DNA from: Pseudeuparius sepicola
Lineage: Eukaryota; Arthropoda; Insecta; Coleoptera; Anthribidae
Direction of reading: 5' to 3'
NCBI GenBank assembly: GCA_963920635.1
Contig: OY987301.1
Coordinates: forward strand, 45,173,820 to 45,237,819
DNA length: 64,000 nt
The notes beneath the pieces were generated by a model. It ran no database searches. It worked only from the letters and a program-made list of their open reading frames with translations, and was not told where the DNA came from. Below are positions 45,332 through 56,427 of this stretch, piece after piece. Made by a program: the position numbers and the translations under genes. Position 1 is the first letter of the stretch. The number at the start of each line of letters is the position of its first letter.

Positions 45332-46797
45332 AAAGGCGCATATTTTGACATATTTGTCGTTTTTCTGACGTCATTTACTAACCAAGCTATGACGTCATCT
45401 ATATATTTTTTAAATGGCAACCACTATTTTGGACAGCGTCATTTAAAAGAACGCACTTTTTTTGTATGGGTACGCAAATAATAATAATATATTACATAAA
45501 AAAAAATTCCATATTTTAATTTTAACATACATTATTAAGCATTTCTTTAGTAGACAACTGTACCTACATTGTAGTGCTTGTTTTTTTCGTTCAGTTCCAT
45601 TTTTAAGCAGGCGTAATTTTTTCCTCTTGTTTCATAGCACCGTAAAAATTCAAACGTTAGTATAGGTGCCATTGCACCTAGTGTTCCACGTTTCAAACTA
45701 AAATAATGGCTCGTTTAAACAAAGAATATAAATCTTAATGATGATTGGTTATGGAGACAGAGTTCGGACCCAGAATGAAGATTGCGAATTGTTTAATAAC
45801 AAGTAACCCGAGAGGCCAATAACTCAATCCGCTGTAAGCAAAATTGAAAAGAAATTTAGAGATTTAGGGCAGGTTAGAGATAATGTGACAAGAGGTGGGC
45901 CTTCCGTTTCTGATGACAAGGCATTGGATATTTTGCTAACAGTAGAAGACAATACCCACTTATCAAGTCGTGAAGTCGCGGCTGATAATTCCGTTTGTCA
46001 GTCTTCAATTTTGAAGTACTTAAAGCGAAGTAAATGGCACCGATACAAAGTGCAGTTAGTTCAAGAACTTGTGGAGGATGATTTCGATTTTTAAGGATAG
46101 AATTTTGTGAAACAATGATGAATGATTGTAACAACGATCCACAATTCGTGAGACATGTTGTTTTTCAGATGAAGCAACTTTTTATTTAAATGGTAGTTAA
46201 ACAGGCAAAACAGTAGATATTGGGCACCTGCCAACCCACATTGGACGATGGAAGACGGAAGACCACACGCAGTTTCCTCTAACAGTTAACTTCTGGGCAG
46301 GAATTGTTGGAAATCAAATTGCGAGTTGTGAGGGATTATTTAGATGCAACTTTTCCCAGCAGATGGATTGGTAGAAGAGGGACGATTGAGTGGCCACCTA
46401 GATCGCCAGATCTAACCCCTTTGGATTATTTTTGTGGGGTTACCTAAAATCCAAGATGTACTTTCAAAGACCTGCCAATATTGGAGACCTGCAAAACAGA
46501 ATTGCACAAGAAATCGAACAGATTGGTATCGGCTTGCTCATTGCCAAGCAGTCAACGGCAGGCAATTTGAACATTTAATTTGATTTAATTTGCTCTTTGT
46601 TATTTATAACTTAAATTTAAAGTTTATGAAAAAAAGTGATGTAATGTATTATTATTATTTGCGTACAGATACAAGAAAAGTGCGTTCTTTGAAATAACGC
46701 TATCAGAATTAGTGGTTGCTAACAAATATAGATGACGTCATAGCTTGGTTAGTAATAACGTCACAAGAACGACAAATATGTCAAAATATGCGCCTTT
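45332..46797 (+). mobile_element. TIR element with degraded transposase
   Basis: AAAGGCGCATATTTTGACAT and its complement ATGTCAAAATATGCGCCTTT bound 1.47 kb. The TIRs (~160 bp) include TGACGTCAT words and AGTGCGTTCTTT. Coordinates of the tips are good to a few bases; no clear TA duplication. Confidence 0.75.
45706..46583 (+). pseudogene. Mariner-like transposase, heavily broken
   Basis: Starts at ATG 45706 (MARLNKEYKS then stop). Recognisable blocks follow in shifting frames: MIGYGDRVRTQNEDCELFNN, TQSAVSKIEKKFRDLGQVRD, GGPSVSDDKALDILL, the HTH around SSREVAADNSVCQSSILKYL, then VVFSDEATFYLNG (first catalytic D), DYLDATFPSRWIGRRGTIEW, PPRSPDLTPLDYF (third D) and FEHLI at the end. At least two stops, several frameshifts and an internal deletion that removed the second catalytic D region are visible. 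The HTH differs from that of the element at position 1, so it is a different lineage of the same superfamily. Confidence 0.85.
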
Positions 46798-47751
46798 CAT
46801 ACACCTGTAATTACAGTTGTATGACATAAACGTATTAAATTAGTCAGAAAATTCCAAATATATCATACTACCCAGTTCATTAATAAGTTTGTTAAATACC
46901 TGGCTAAATAAAATGTTGTATTATGTGCAATTAAAAAACACTTTAACACGTCCAACATGGAAACCAAATTAAATCACGGCTAACTTGATTTTTTCCCATA
47001 TATTTAATATGCGTGTTTTTACATATTTCTGCTTGTAGGTATCTTTTAAACGAAGAGAGACATGAAAAAAGTTGATTAATGAAAGTTTATCAGAAAAACA
47101 CGCTCTTTCATAGTATAAAAAGAAACAGGTATGTTTCTGGGAAAAATTTATTTAGTGACGTCATTACAGGCATTTTCAAAAGTTACAAAAATACAATTTT
47201 GGGCTCAAAAGTAAGCCCAAGTAGTCTCATTTGAAACCCCCAAGTGAAATTTTCATTTGCGTTTTTTATTAGCCAATAGCGACCCTGGGGCATCGAGTTT
47301 GAGACACCCTGTACGTATCAGAATATGTGAAAGCATTTTAGTCCCGTAGAGAGAGCTTTTTTTATTTTACATTTATCAGAACATTTTATTTTTGATAAAA
47401 GTTTGTGCATTCCCGCAAACTCAATACGCAGCAACCTTATTTTTAATTTTAGAGAAAACATGATGTATTATGAGAAGTTGTTTAGAATTAAAAGATAAGT
47501 TAAAAAAACAGTAGTAAAAACACCCTGTGCATAGCAATGCAAATATTAAATGAATGATTTACCCGGTATAGAAAATAGACCAATTAATTTATTTAATATG
47601 CCAGTTCCGTTTCAGAGAGTATTTATCATTTATAAATGCGAGTGCCATAAAAATTAATTTGTTTAAATAGTAGTTAGATATGCCTCCTGCAAAATAAAAA
47701 CGAATAAATGCTATTTTTTTGGTGCAAACTTTCTGCTGGTAGATAACTGTA
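46798..47751. other. AT-rich spacer with solo TE ends
   Basis: ACACCCTG termini at about 47305 and 47520 lack partners. 46908-46968 is the direct repeat of 45271-45330. No gene. Confidence 0.4.
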
Positions 47752-49270
47752 CAGGGTGGGCCAAATTGGACACTTTTAAAGGGAAACTCCTATTTTTGAC
47801 AGAGCTAGACGAAAACTGATATCGGTGACTGAGGCTTATTTTTTATGATAAACTTAATGGCGAAAACCGCAAATCGATATCTGTCACCGTTCTTGAATTA
47901 CAGGGCGTTTTTCGAAAATGTGCGTTTTCCAAAAGAGGCCGAAACTTTTTTCGGCTTGAAAATTTTGTGTTTCTGTAAAAACATTCTTAAAGCACCTTTT
48001 TACGTAGAATCCAATGCTGCTAGTAATTTTTTTTTCAAGTCAATGGTTTAAGAGTTACCGATAAAAATAATATTTTTTAAATGGAACACCCTGTATATTT
48101 TTGCATTTTTTTTAATAGAGCAAAAAATTACCATTCCAAAAATATATAACACTTAATGATTTACTTAAGAAGTTATCAATTACTAATAGCTTTTATGATT
48201 TCATGTGTATAATTGGAAGCACTCCATTTCAACAAGTAGGCTTTGGACGGTGAGACAATGAAACCACCGTGGAAAAAAGTTTACAGTTACCTACCTGTCA
48301 AATTTTCAGTTAGGCTGTTTAGGTAGGGTAAAGATTTTTCTATTTTTGTGTAATTTATAAACTTTATAACATACCTAGATACATGAAATTTGAAAGTTAC
48401 GAAAAATGGGATATAAGAATCTGTTTAATACAATCCGGGGAAAAATCAGATGCAACGAGCAATTTATACTACGAGCGGTATCCAGAGAGAAGACATCCTT
48501 TTAAGCACATTTTTGCTAAATTGCGACACAATTTGATTAATAATAGTGTTAAAGTAATAGTTAATAGATTTGATTAATAGTAGGCCGAAAAGGTAGGTAC
48601 GAGTTAAACAAAGATAGGCATTTTCCCCGGATTGTATAAAACAGACTATCATATCCCATTTTTCATAACTTTCAAATTTCAATATAGGTATGTTATAAAT
48701 ATTATAAATTACACAAAAATAGAAAAATCTTTACCCTGCCTACTGCCTAAACACCCTAACTGAAAATTTTACAGGTAGGTAACAGTAAACATTTTTCCAC
48801 GATTGTTTCATTGTCACACCGTCCAAAGCCTACTTGTTGAAAGGGCGTGCTTCCAATTATACCCATGAAATCATAATCATTTTTTGGAATGGTAATTTTT
48901 TGCTCTATTAAAAAATGTAAAAATATACATAGTGTTCCATTTAAAAAATAAAAGTTTGTATCCGTAACTCATAAACCATTGACTAGAAAAAAAATGTAAT
49001 GACAGCATTGGATTCTACGTAAAAAAGTGCTTTAAGAATGTTTTTACAGAAATACAAAATTTTCAACCCGAAAAAAGTTACGGCCACTTTTCGAAAACGC
49101 ACATTTTCGAAAAACGCCCTGTAACTCAAGAACGGTGACAGATATCGATTTGCGGTTTTAGCTATTAAGTTTATCATGAAAAATGAGTCTCAGACACCGA
49201 TATCAGTTTTTGTCTATCTCCGTCAAAAATAGGAGTTTCCCTTTAAAAGTGTCCAATTTGGCCCACCCTG
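47752..49270. mobile_element. 1.5-kb palindromic TA element with transposase head
   Basis: CAGGGTGGGCCAAATTGGAC and the complement GTCCAATTTGGCCCACCCTG bound the element, flanked by TA (47750-47751, 49271-49272). Arms of about 650-690 bp pair along nearly their whole length, with a ~175-bp loop near 48440-48615. The loop and adjoining arm encode the N-terminal part of a transposase. Confidence 0.9.
48383..48577 (+). pseudogene. Transposase N-terminal fragment (DUF4817-like)
   Basis: ATG at 48383 opens 64 codons. SDATSNLYYERYPERRHPFK then HIFAKLRHNLINN aligns with the helix-turn-helix head of the position-1 transposase (LASRVYAQRFPYAERHPNRL). Everything after the first HTH, including the DDD domain, is absent. 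The first ~18 codons lie in the palindrome arm, so the mirrored frame occurs at 48464-48682 on the minus strand. Confidence 0.7.
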
Positions 49271-49407
49271 TACAGGGAGTCTCATTTGCGATACTTTTGC
49301 AGAGATAAAACCAAAGGGCCCGTAAACAGAATTTTCAGGATGTAAGGAATTCAAAATATAAATATAACCTGCAAAAGTATTGAAAATGGCACACACTACA
49401 TAATATA

Positions 49408-50129
49408 CAGGGTGAGTCACATCTAAAGGCAGAGCCGAAAAAACAAGGTGGAATTCGATAAAATAAGCACATATGCTTAATAAACATTAGCTCAAAAACG
49501 CTTGGTTCTCCATATACAGCGTGTTGAAACTTTTCCAAAAATAACATATATATTTTTTAATTTCTTTCGAGTCCGTTCAGGAATTCCAACCAAATTTGGT
49601 ACATATTATGGGTTGTCATTTTTTGCAATAATTTGGCCCTGTTCAGATGACCAGCGGCGGAGATACAAATAATTTTATTTTAAATGCCAGCATAATCGCC
49701 TTGGCACTAGTTTAAAAAATCCGAAATTACGAAGAAACATATAAAAAAATACCAAGAGGCACTTTTTGTTCCAAATTGAATGGGCTATCCAAAAAAAGCA
49801 CAGATAGTGGCGCACAGGACCGTACTATTTTTTTTTACAATTATTTACAGTAACTATTTGTATCTACGCCGCTGGTCATCTGAACGGGGTCAAATTATTG
49901 CACAAAATGGGAACCCTCAACCCTCCAATGCATAATGTGAACAAAATTTGGTTGAAATTCCTAAATGGGCTCGAAAGAAATAAAAAAAAATGTTATTTTT
50001 GGAAAAATTTCAACACGCTGTATATAGAGAACCAAGCGTTTTTGAACTAATGTTTATTAAGCATATGTGCTTATTTTAGCGAGTTCTACCTTGTGTTTTC
50101 AGCTCTGCCTTTAGATGTGACTAACCCTG
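49408..50129. mobile_element. TA element, CAGGGTGAGTCACATC end, split by an insert
   Basis: CAGGGTGAGTCACATCTAAA and the complement TTTAGATGTGACTAACCCTG bound it, with TA at 49406-49407 and 50130-50131. Its ~100-bp arms run up to TTGGTTCTC..TA on the left and TA..GAGAACCAA on the right, directly bordering the nested element at 49517-50020. Confidence 0.88.
49517..50020. mobile_element. Nested TA element, CAGCGTGTTGAAA end
   Basis: CAGCGTGTTGAAACTTTTCC and the complement ending TTTCAACACGCTG, TA on both sides (49515-49516, 50021-50022). Arms of ~180 bp include CAGATGACCAGCGGCG and its inverse. It lies at the centre of the 49408-50129 palindrome. Confidence 0.88.
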
Positions 50130-50131
50130 TA

Positions 50132-50576
50132 TATTCTTCGAGACATCTTCTCCTGCCGGCAGAATACCTGCTTTGGGATTTCCCCGTGGTGTAGCTTCAT
50201 ATTAATTCCAAGAAATACTTGAATTTTATTCCGAAATTTTCTTCCATTCTAGAGACATTCAGCAAACTTTGGTGCAGAACCTGTTCATGACGAGACTGTA
50301 GGTCAATGATTTTTGTAAAAAAAAAAATAGGTTTTTTTTTTGGAAGGCGTAAGCTCCTACCTTTACTTATATTTGAAATCACCAACATTTAATTACCTAC
50401 ATTTAATCCTCCTTCAATTTTAACGTAGATGCCATAAAATTTGGGTCAAACCCCTTCTTTCCGTCGATTGTCTGGGTTGCTATATGGGAATGTCCTTTTA
50501 TATAGGAGATTGGGACGGCGCCCAGCACATAAATATATGTGTGACTCTTATACACGCTACACGATAAACGTTGAGT
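50132..50576. other. Spacer, nothing recognised
   Basis: No supported feature. Confidence 0.4.
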
Positions 50577-50609
50577 CATTGATTAAGGTATTCGGATCCT
50601 TATTCAATG
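50577..50609. repeat. Short dispersed hairpin, copy 3 of 3
   Basis: CATTGATTAAGG-TATTCGGAT-CCTTATTCAATG; same arms as 36637 and 41243. Confidence 0.75.
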
Positions 50610-50753
50610 GTTGAGTTGAGTTTAAGGAGACAACCCGAAATACACGTTTCCCCCAATTTAGGTTGGAGGTTTATATGTATTGAAACGGTGTATTACGCCC
50701 ATCTACGGTTACACCTTGCATTTGGTGATTTACGATTTAAAATATAAAACAGA

Positions 50754-51032
50754 TCAATGAGTAGTTTTATTCATGCCAATGCACAATTTATGAATGGCAC
50801 AGATGCGGCGCTGCACGCCTTTGCCGTTTGCATCGAAATGATCGTTGTTGTCATGGTGAATTTCAAAATTCAACAACGTGCCGCATTTTATGTGGGGTAA
50901 GTTTGGTAAACGAGGCACGAACTCGATACTATGATGACGGCAATATCTTCGGCGTTCCAATTGGTCCGTGCCGCGAAAAACTGTTACGTGCAAGTGCAGC
51001 TTGTGTGTTGTGTGTGTATTCGTGTCACACAT
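50754..51032 (-). CDS. Candidate 92-codon ORF, unknown product
   Basis: True ATG (minus strand, 51032-51030) preceded by AATA, then 92 codons rich in His, Asn, Cys and Arg (RRYCRHHSIEFVPRLPNLPH, LLNFEIHHDNNDHFDANGKG, VQRRICAIHKLCIG) to TGA. GC content exceeds the flanks and codon thirds are mixed, which suggests coding; but the opposite strand also has a 78-codon frame, and I recognise no domain, signal peptide or membrane segment. It could be a single-exon small gene, an exon or chance. Confidence 0.33.
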   Translation of the reverse strand: MCDTNTHTTHKLHLHVTVFRGTDQLERRRYCRHHSIEFVPRLPNLPHIKCGTLLNFEIHHDNNDHFDANGKGVQRRICAIHKLCIGMNKTTH

Positions 51033-51569
51033 TATTTATTCATAGGGATGATGCAGGGGAATGACTGTGTTCGTCGATAGGTAAGTTGGTATAAGGCGCC
51101 TATCAAGCCATATTTGTTTCAGGAACCACGAAAGTCCGGGATAGACAATTTCAGGCAAATATCTCGGAAACTGTTAGATTTTTTTTGTTGAATTGTTGCC
51201 ACTGTTGTGTTATATTTTAATTTTGGCAAAACGCTACTTACTATATTTTAGTAAAAAGCAATCATATCTAATCAGTAACATTACTCAAAACTCTTATTTT
51301 CTCGAAGGTAACGCAATAAAATACAAATGTCAAAGACAAATAAAAAATTAGAAATATTTGGATAACGCAGATTAGGTTTATTTATTATTTATTATCATTT
51401 ACAACATAGTTTAGGCAAAAGTAAGGCAAACAACAAATAAAAATTTGAATTTCGCTAAAATTAACAAAAAAATATCTCTTAGGTAACAGTTTACCCGATC
51501 TTTGACTGGAGATCACTAAACACAAGTGTGGCAGGTGTGCATAAAAATTGACCTTAATATATTTTTGAA
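51033..51569. other. AT-rich spacer, nothing recognised
   Basis: No supported feature. Confidence 0.4.
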
Positions 51570-51922
51570 AAATGTGCCAGATTTGATCCGGAACCCCCCC
51601 CCCCCTGTAAAATTGTGATGCGAGGCACGATTTTGATGAATTTTTGTGTGTATGTAGGAAGTGTCCTTCCTTACGCATTTGTGGAACATATCGTCATTGT
51701 GGCATCATTATTCCACGGCCTGCTCTAATTTTTTTATGCGATTTTTTCGAAAATGCAATTAGGGATTATTTTATTATCGGAAACCTGGCAACGTATCTTT
51801 ATTCAGAACCAGGTGAAACTCCAATGTCCCAAGTTTTATTAATTTTCTTCCCTGAAATATCATTTCTACAGGGCCTTAAATTTGGGTAAATTGATTTTTT
51901 TATGTTCAATTAAAAACGGAAT

Positions 51923-52102
51923 CGTTGACTGACGTATTAATAAAGACTGCTCACGGCTGTCATGTTTGACAGTTCTCTGGCTCACCATGCGCTTTCCGGA
52001 GACAAAACACAATGCAAAATACATTGTTGTCCATAGGCGCTATCTACTTTTCAGAATATGAAGCTATAGCCGTAAGAAGTCTTATTAATACGTCAGTCAA
52101 CG
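51923..52102. mobile_element. 180-bp MITE, GTTGACTGACG family, complete copy
   Basis: CGTTGACTGACGTATTAATA and its exact complement are the tips. The TIR continues as AAGACTGCTCACGGCT / AGCCGTAAGAAGTCTT. Truncated relative at 8936-9090. Target duplication not evident. Confidence 0.85.
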
Positions 52103-52107
52103 CAGAA

Positions 52108-52383
52108 ATGCTTTGTTAATATTTGAAAATCGGGTAAACTAAATCTAAACATCCTAAAAATGTCCCACTCATAAAGGAAACAGAAAAAGAACACCATCGT
52201 ACCGTTTTAAAATAATACCTAAATATGGCATATTTTCTGTGATCTATGATGAATATGCCATATTTAAGTATTATTTTAAAAAGGTAAGACGGTATTTGTT
52301 TTCCGTTTTCTTTATTAGTGGAAAATTGTTTCGATTAAGTTTATCCGATTTTAAAATATTTACAAAGCATTGCCGATTTTTCA
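52108..52383. repeat. Inverted repeat within the composite element
   Basis: Imperfect ~130-bp arms around 52243: AATGCTTTGTTAATATTTGA against TATTTACAAAGCATT, and AAATATGGCATATT against AATATGCCATATTT. Confidence 0.6.
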
Positions 52384-52632
52384 ATTAAAATGAAAAAAAC
52401 AATTTTCCTAACTATAAAGGTCCTATAGAATTGTTAGTTGGCGACGTCAATTCTTAAAAATTGTATATTTGGTTTCAGTGAGTGCTAATTAAAGCTACGT
52501 TGCTAGATTTTCTATAAAAAATCATACTTAAAAATATGGCATATTTAACAATTATTTTAAAAAGGTAAAACGATGTTCTTTGCCGTTTTTCTTATTAATA
52601 CCACATTTTTGGGCAGTTTTGAATAAGAACTT

Positions 52633-53400
52633 TAAGGCCCTATAGAAATGTTAGTCGGCGAAGTAAAATAGCAAAACTTGGGACAGTGGGGTTACAGGGG
52701 ATGCTAAATAAAGCTTCGTTGCCAAATTTCTGATTAAAAACATCCCTAATAGCATTTCCAAAAAATCGCATCGAAAAAATCATAGCAGGCCGTGGAATGG
52801 TGATGTATGTAGAAAGTGTCCTTACGCACTTGTAGAAGTTTGCTCGATTTTCAGATATTTCCAAAGCATTCCTGATTTTTAATTGAAAAAAATCTAATTT
52901 AAGGCCCTGTAGGAATGTTAGTCGGCGAAGTAAAATAGCAAAACTTGGGACAGTGGGGTCACAGGGGATGCTGAATAAAGCTTCGTTGCCAAATTTCTGA
53001 TTAAAAACATCCCTAATAGCATTTTCCAAGAAATCGCATCGAAAAAATCATAGCAGGCCGTGGAATAGTGATGTATGTAGGAAGTGTCCTTACGCACTAA
53101 CTTGTGGAAGTTTGCTCGATTTTCAGATATTTCCAAAGCATTCCTGACTTTTAATTGAAAATAAAAAAAATTAATTTAAGGCCCTGTAGAAATGTTAGTC
53201 GGCGAAATAAAATAGTAAAACTTGAGATAGTGGGGTTTCAGGGGGTGCTGAATAAAGCTACGTTGCCAGATTTCCGATAAAAAAATCCCTAATAGCATTT
53301 TGCAAAAAATCTCATCGAAAAAATCATAGCGGGCCGCGGACTGGTGATAACGTATGTCATACAAGTGCGAAAGGACACTTCCTACACACAAGATCAATTT
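52633..53400. repeat. Three ~270-bp tandem units
   Basis: The word TTAGTCGGCG occurs at 52651, 52918 and 53195, spacings of 267 and 277. Each unit contains AGTGGGGTT/CACAGGGG, TAAAGCTTCGTTGCC, ATCCCTAATAGCATTT and AAAATCATAGCAGGCCG. Units one and two are more alike than unit three. An inverted single unit lies at ~51640-51890. The minus-strand frames across the units (52640-53466) simply reflect the repeat. Confidence 0.85.
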
Positions 53401-53435
53401 TACAATGCTGTTCCGGATCAAATCTGACCACCCTC

Positions 53436-54843
53436 TATATGTATGTGTGCGAATGTAAATTCGCACAACAAATTTCAGCTAAGAATCTCTCCTAAATTTC
53501 AGCTAATAACCTCTATCTCTATCAGTTTATAAATAGTCCGCTAAATAATTGCTGAGACACTGATACAGCTTCACTATTTAACTTTAATAGTAAAAATTCC
53601 TCGACCCAACCACTTTATTTCCATCTAGACAACAGCCCCAACCACAAGGCCAAATATGTAGGTATGTTTTTGAAACCATCAAGACTCGATTTATCTTCCA
53701 ATCGAAGAGAATTCCATAGCGAGACTTTCAAACAAACTTTGACCTGGGTGTATAACGACTCGTGGATCTTCTCTTCTTCATAAAAGAAACACAGCTTTCT
53801 CAAGTTTATTCATTTTTAAAATACATCTAGCAGAACAGCAGTCAGAGGAAGCTTGAAACTTTCTTATAATGAACGATATTATTCAGAATATACCTCGGAT
53901 GACATGTTCGCTGGAAATTTAATTGAATCCCACGATATATCCAATATTAATAAAATACCTTCCGAATGGGGTTCTGCGCCAGATGCTGCCAGGAAATTCA
54001 GATACACATACGGCGAGAGATACGCTTCACACAATACCGGCGAGATTGAATGGGCTCCACGGGTACGGCAAACCGTTATTGCGTTTGCTCTATTTACGGA
54101 GCGGCATTAGCTGATGGATGCGGCGGCATCCCGCATGTTCCTTTAACCATTGCGTTACCAACTCGATCGATAGTAGAGGTTGCGCAAATCCTGGGATCCT
54201 ATAATAGGGAAGTTGACGGTTTTTCAAATTTAGTGCCAATGGATTCTTTTTACCTTCAACAATATCGTAGTACATGTAATTTGCTATTCCACAGCTTTGT
54301 TAGAGAGAAAATCCACTTTTTGTTTTCCCGCCAATTTCAGCGATTTTTAAAAATTTACGTCACAGTAGTTTTCCCCCATTTTTCCCTATGTAAATGTACT
54401 CTGCGATCTCTTCTTCTTCCAACCTGGCTGTATCGATTATGCCGTAAACCGCTGTGAAGCAAGTCACAGAACAATGCCCAGATTAGAATTTCCAGTGTTG
54501 TCAGGCTGTACGTTTTCGAGCAGATTGAAGTATGATACCTATTTCATTAGTTATATTTTAATAGTATGTATAATCGATTTTTCATAATATAATTTTATAT
54601 TTAGAATACCTAGTTACTTTTGTGACATGAAAGTAAAATGATTTAGGACTGGTAAAACTAAAATAAACATAAAGCATCTTTCTAATGTCATACCCCGATT
54701 AAATCTGACAACTGAGGAAATAAAGGCTTGACGTTCGACAGTCCACACTGTGGACACAACAGTAACATATTATTTTACTATTTCGACGACGAAGAATACC
54801 GAGAATCATCGAAAGGAGTGGTATTTGTGTGTACTTCTTCACA
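53436..54843. other. Spacer with unassigned open frames
   Basis: Frames at 53853-54110 and 54050-54457 (plus) overlap a moderately GC-rich block near 53960-54200 (for example SAPDAARKFRYTYGERYASH). They may be part of an exon, but no motif, acceptor or donor is convincing. Confidence 0.25.
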
Positions 54844-54900
54844 ATGACGAAAAAGTGCTTTGTTAGCTATTGCACTGCGCCAGATAAAAAGAAACTGTGA
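54844..54900 (+). other. Possible start of a THAP-like zinc finger, very short
   Basis: ATG opens MTKKCFVSYCTAPDKKKL then TGA. An initial Met with Lys-Lys-Cys and a second Cys five residues on recalls the first cysteines of THAP domains, but the rest (later Cys, His, AVPTIF-type tail) is absent. A first exon or decayed fragment is possible; chance is also likely. Confidence 0.15.
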
Positions 54901-55932
54901 TTGATTTATTTTATCAGAATCTCTTACTAAACACAGTGCAAGAATACGTATAATACTAATAAACTTTTACCTGTAAACGATAAATATATACCTAAGTTGT
55001 AAACCCAATAAATTAAATACATTAAAGGATAATTTAATCTGGGATTTCCTACCTGCTTTTCCCCACAGTAAATAGAAAAATTAATCCTTTATACTCCTTC
55101 CTCTTCTTTATTATTGTTTAGACTATAAAATAATAATAAATAATATGCTTCTACCACAATAGCTAACAACAAAAACAAAACTGTCCAAAGTTCCAAAGTT
55201 TAGATTTGCTGGTTATGTTGTCAGCTGAAGGGTATTTTACAATGTCCAATTATTTTTATTTATTCTTCTTCTGAGCTAGCGTTCGGCAATCTTCGGGAAG
55301 TATTGTAACGTAGAAACTTCCGTGCATGTGCTAGTAGTGCAATTTGGTGATACTTCATCTGCTGATTAGCATTTCATCTCGAAATTCGATTAGAGGAAAC
55401 TTCCCTATTGCCTCCAAGTTGACCCAGCTTTGATTTGTTTAGACGTTTAGATGCTTCTGCATGAAACTCTAAAAGCGTAGGTTTAATACATATTACATAG
55501 AAACACATACATATATAACAACTGAAGACGTCCATATATATATATATTTATCTTATCGTATAAAATCCTGTTTTACTTAATACCTAATTAATTTGAGAAG
55601 AAACGATTCGCTAACTCGGCACAAGTTGTATCAATACCTTGTTGGAACTCCAGAACGAGTCTAATAGGAACGTCCAGTTTATATCTCGCATTCACGTTGA
55701 AATTCAAACAAGTCGAAAAAAGCATTATGGTTGAAGAGCGCATAATATTCCTCTGTGTGGCGGTGTCCATCGTCGCAGGGCGCAGATAAAATGAAGGAAC
55801 AAAAGAATGGAAGGTCCGCCGCAGGTGCCAACCGGCACGGTGGGCCGAGTCTCGGCCATGCGATGCGCATATATATTGTAGAGTTCGCGTTGCCTACTCA
55901 AATCTGGTCATATACGGGGTTAACGTCATATA
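54901..55932. other. Spacer; small GC-richer patch
   Basis: A 60-codon ATG frame on the minus strand (55588-55770, MDTATQRNIMRSSTIMLFST...) and a CpG-rich patch at 55755-55870 are the only signals. Neither is assignable. Confidence 0.3.
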
Positions 55933-56427
55933 CAGGGTTAACTATCACTTAGTACAAAAAAATTTACCACGTGCGCAGGGTGGCTTTAGAAAACCTAGAA
56001 AAATATTTTTAGATTTTTTTACGATCTTTAAAAAAAGGGCAAAAACCCCTATTTTCCCTGTAAATCTCCGCCTACAATTACGTCATCCAATGCTTATGGC
56101 TTCCGAACATACTGTCAGCTTGAAGTTATTTTCGCGGTGTTGCCATTGTTTTAGGGAGGATGAAAATATCTTTTTACTCAAACAAATTAAAAAAATACAT
56201 AAATAACAATCGATTTGAATCTGTACAGCCGCAGCGCTGTTAGATTTACCCGAGTTTCTCCCGGTTCGCCTTATCTTACTTTGAAATTTAACTAACCTAA
56301 ATTCACCTGAGCTCTTAAGCCATAGATAAAGGCGTAAACCCTGTTTTGATAGTTCGTTCTTTTAGCGCGCAGTGCAGAACCCGAAACAGCAGTTTATTTT
56401 CAATTAAAAGCTCAACCAATGTCCGAG

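Larger units (their letters stand above)
51570..53435. mobile_element. Composite TIR element with internal tandem duplication
   Basis: The left CCAGATTTGATCCGGAAC and right GTTCCGGATCAAATCTGACC are inverted, and the homology continues inward over AGGAAGTGTCC, CACGGCCTGCT and CTACAGGGCCTTAAATT. The right end CCACCCTCTA looks like a mutated CACCCTGTA terminus; the left tip is eroded. Inside are a nested MITE (51923-52102), an inverted pair at 52108-52383 and three tandem units. A 12-base C run is at 51594-51605. Confidence 0.7.

Noticed and set aside
51640..53400. CRISPR-like array
   Set aside because: Units are ~270 bp, contiguous and in a eukaryotic TE; no short repeats with unique spacers exist anywhere in the window.
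52640..53466. Repeated frames of 72-129 codons on the minus strand
   Set aside because: They repeat with the 267/277-bp tandem unit and arise from it; no motif or start supports a protein.
54844..54900. THAP transposase or host THAP gene
   Set aside because: Only two cysteines and 18 residues are visible; insufficient for a domain call, so listed at low confidence only.
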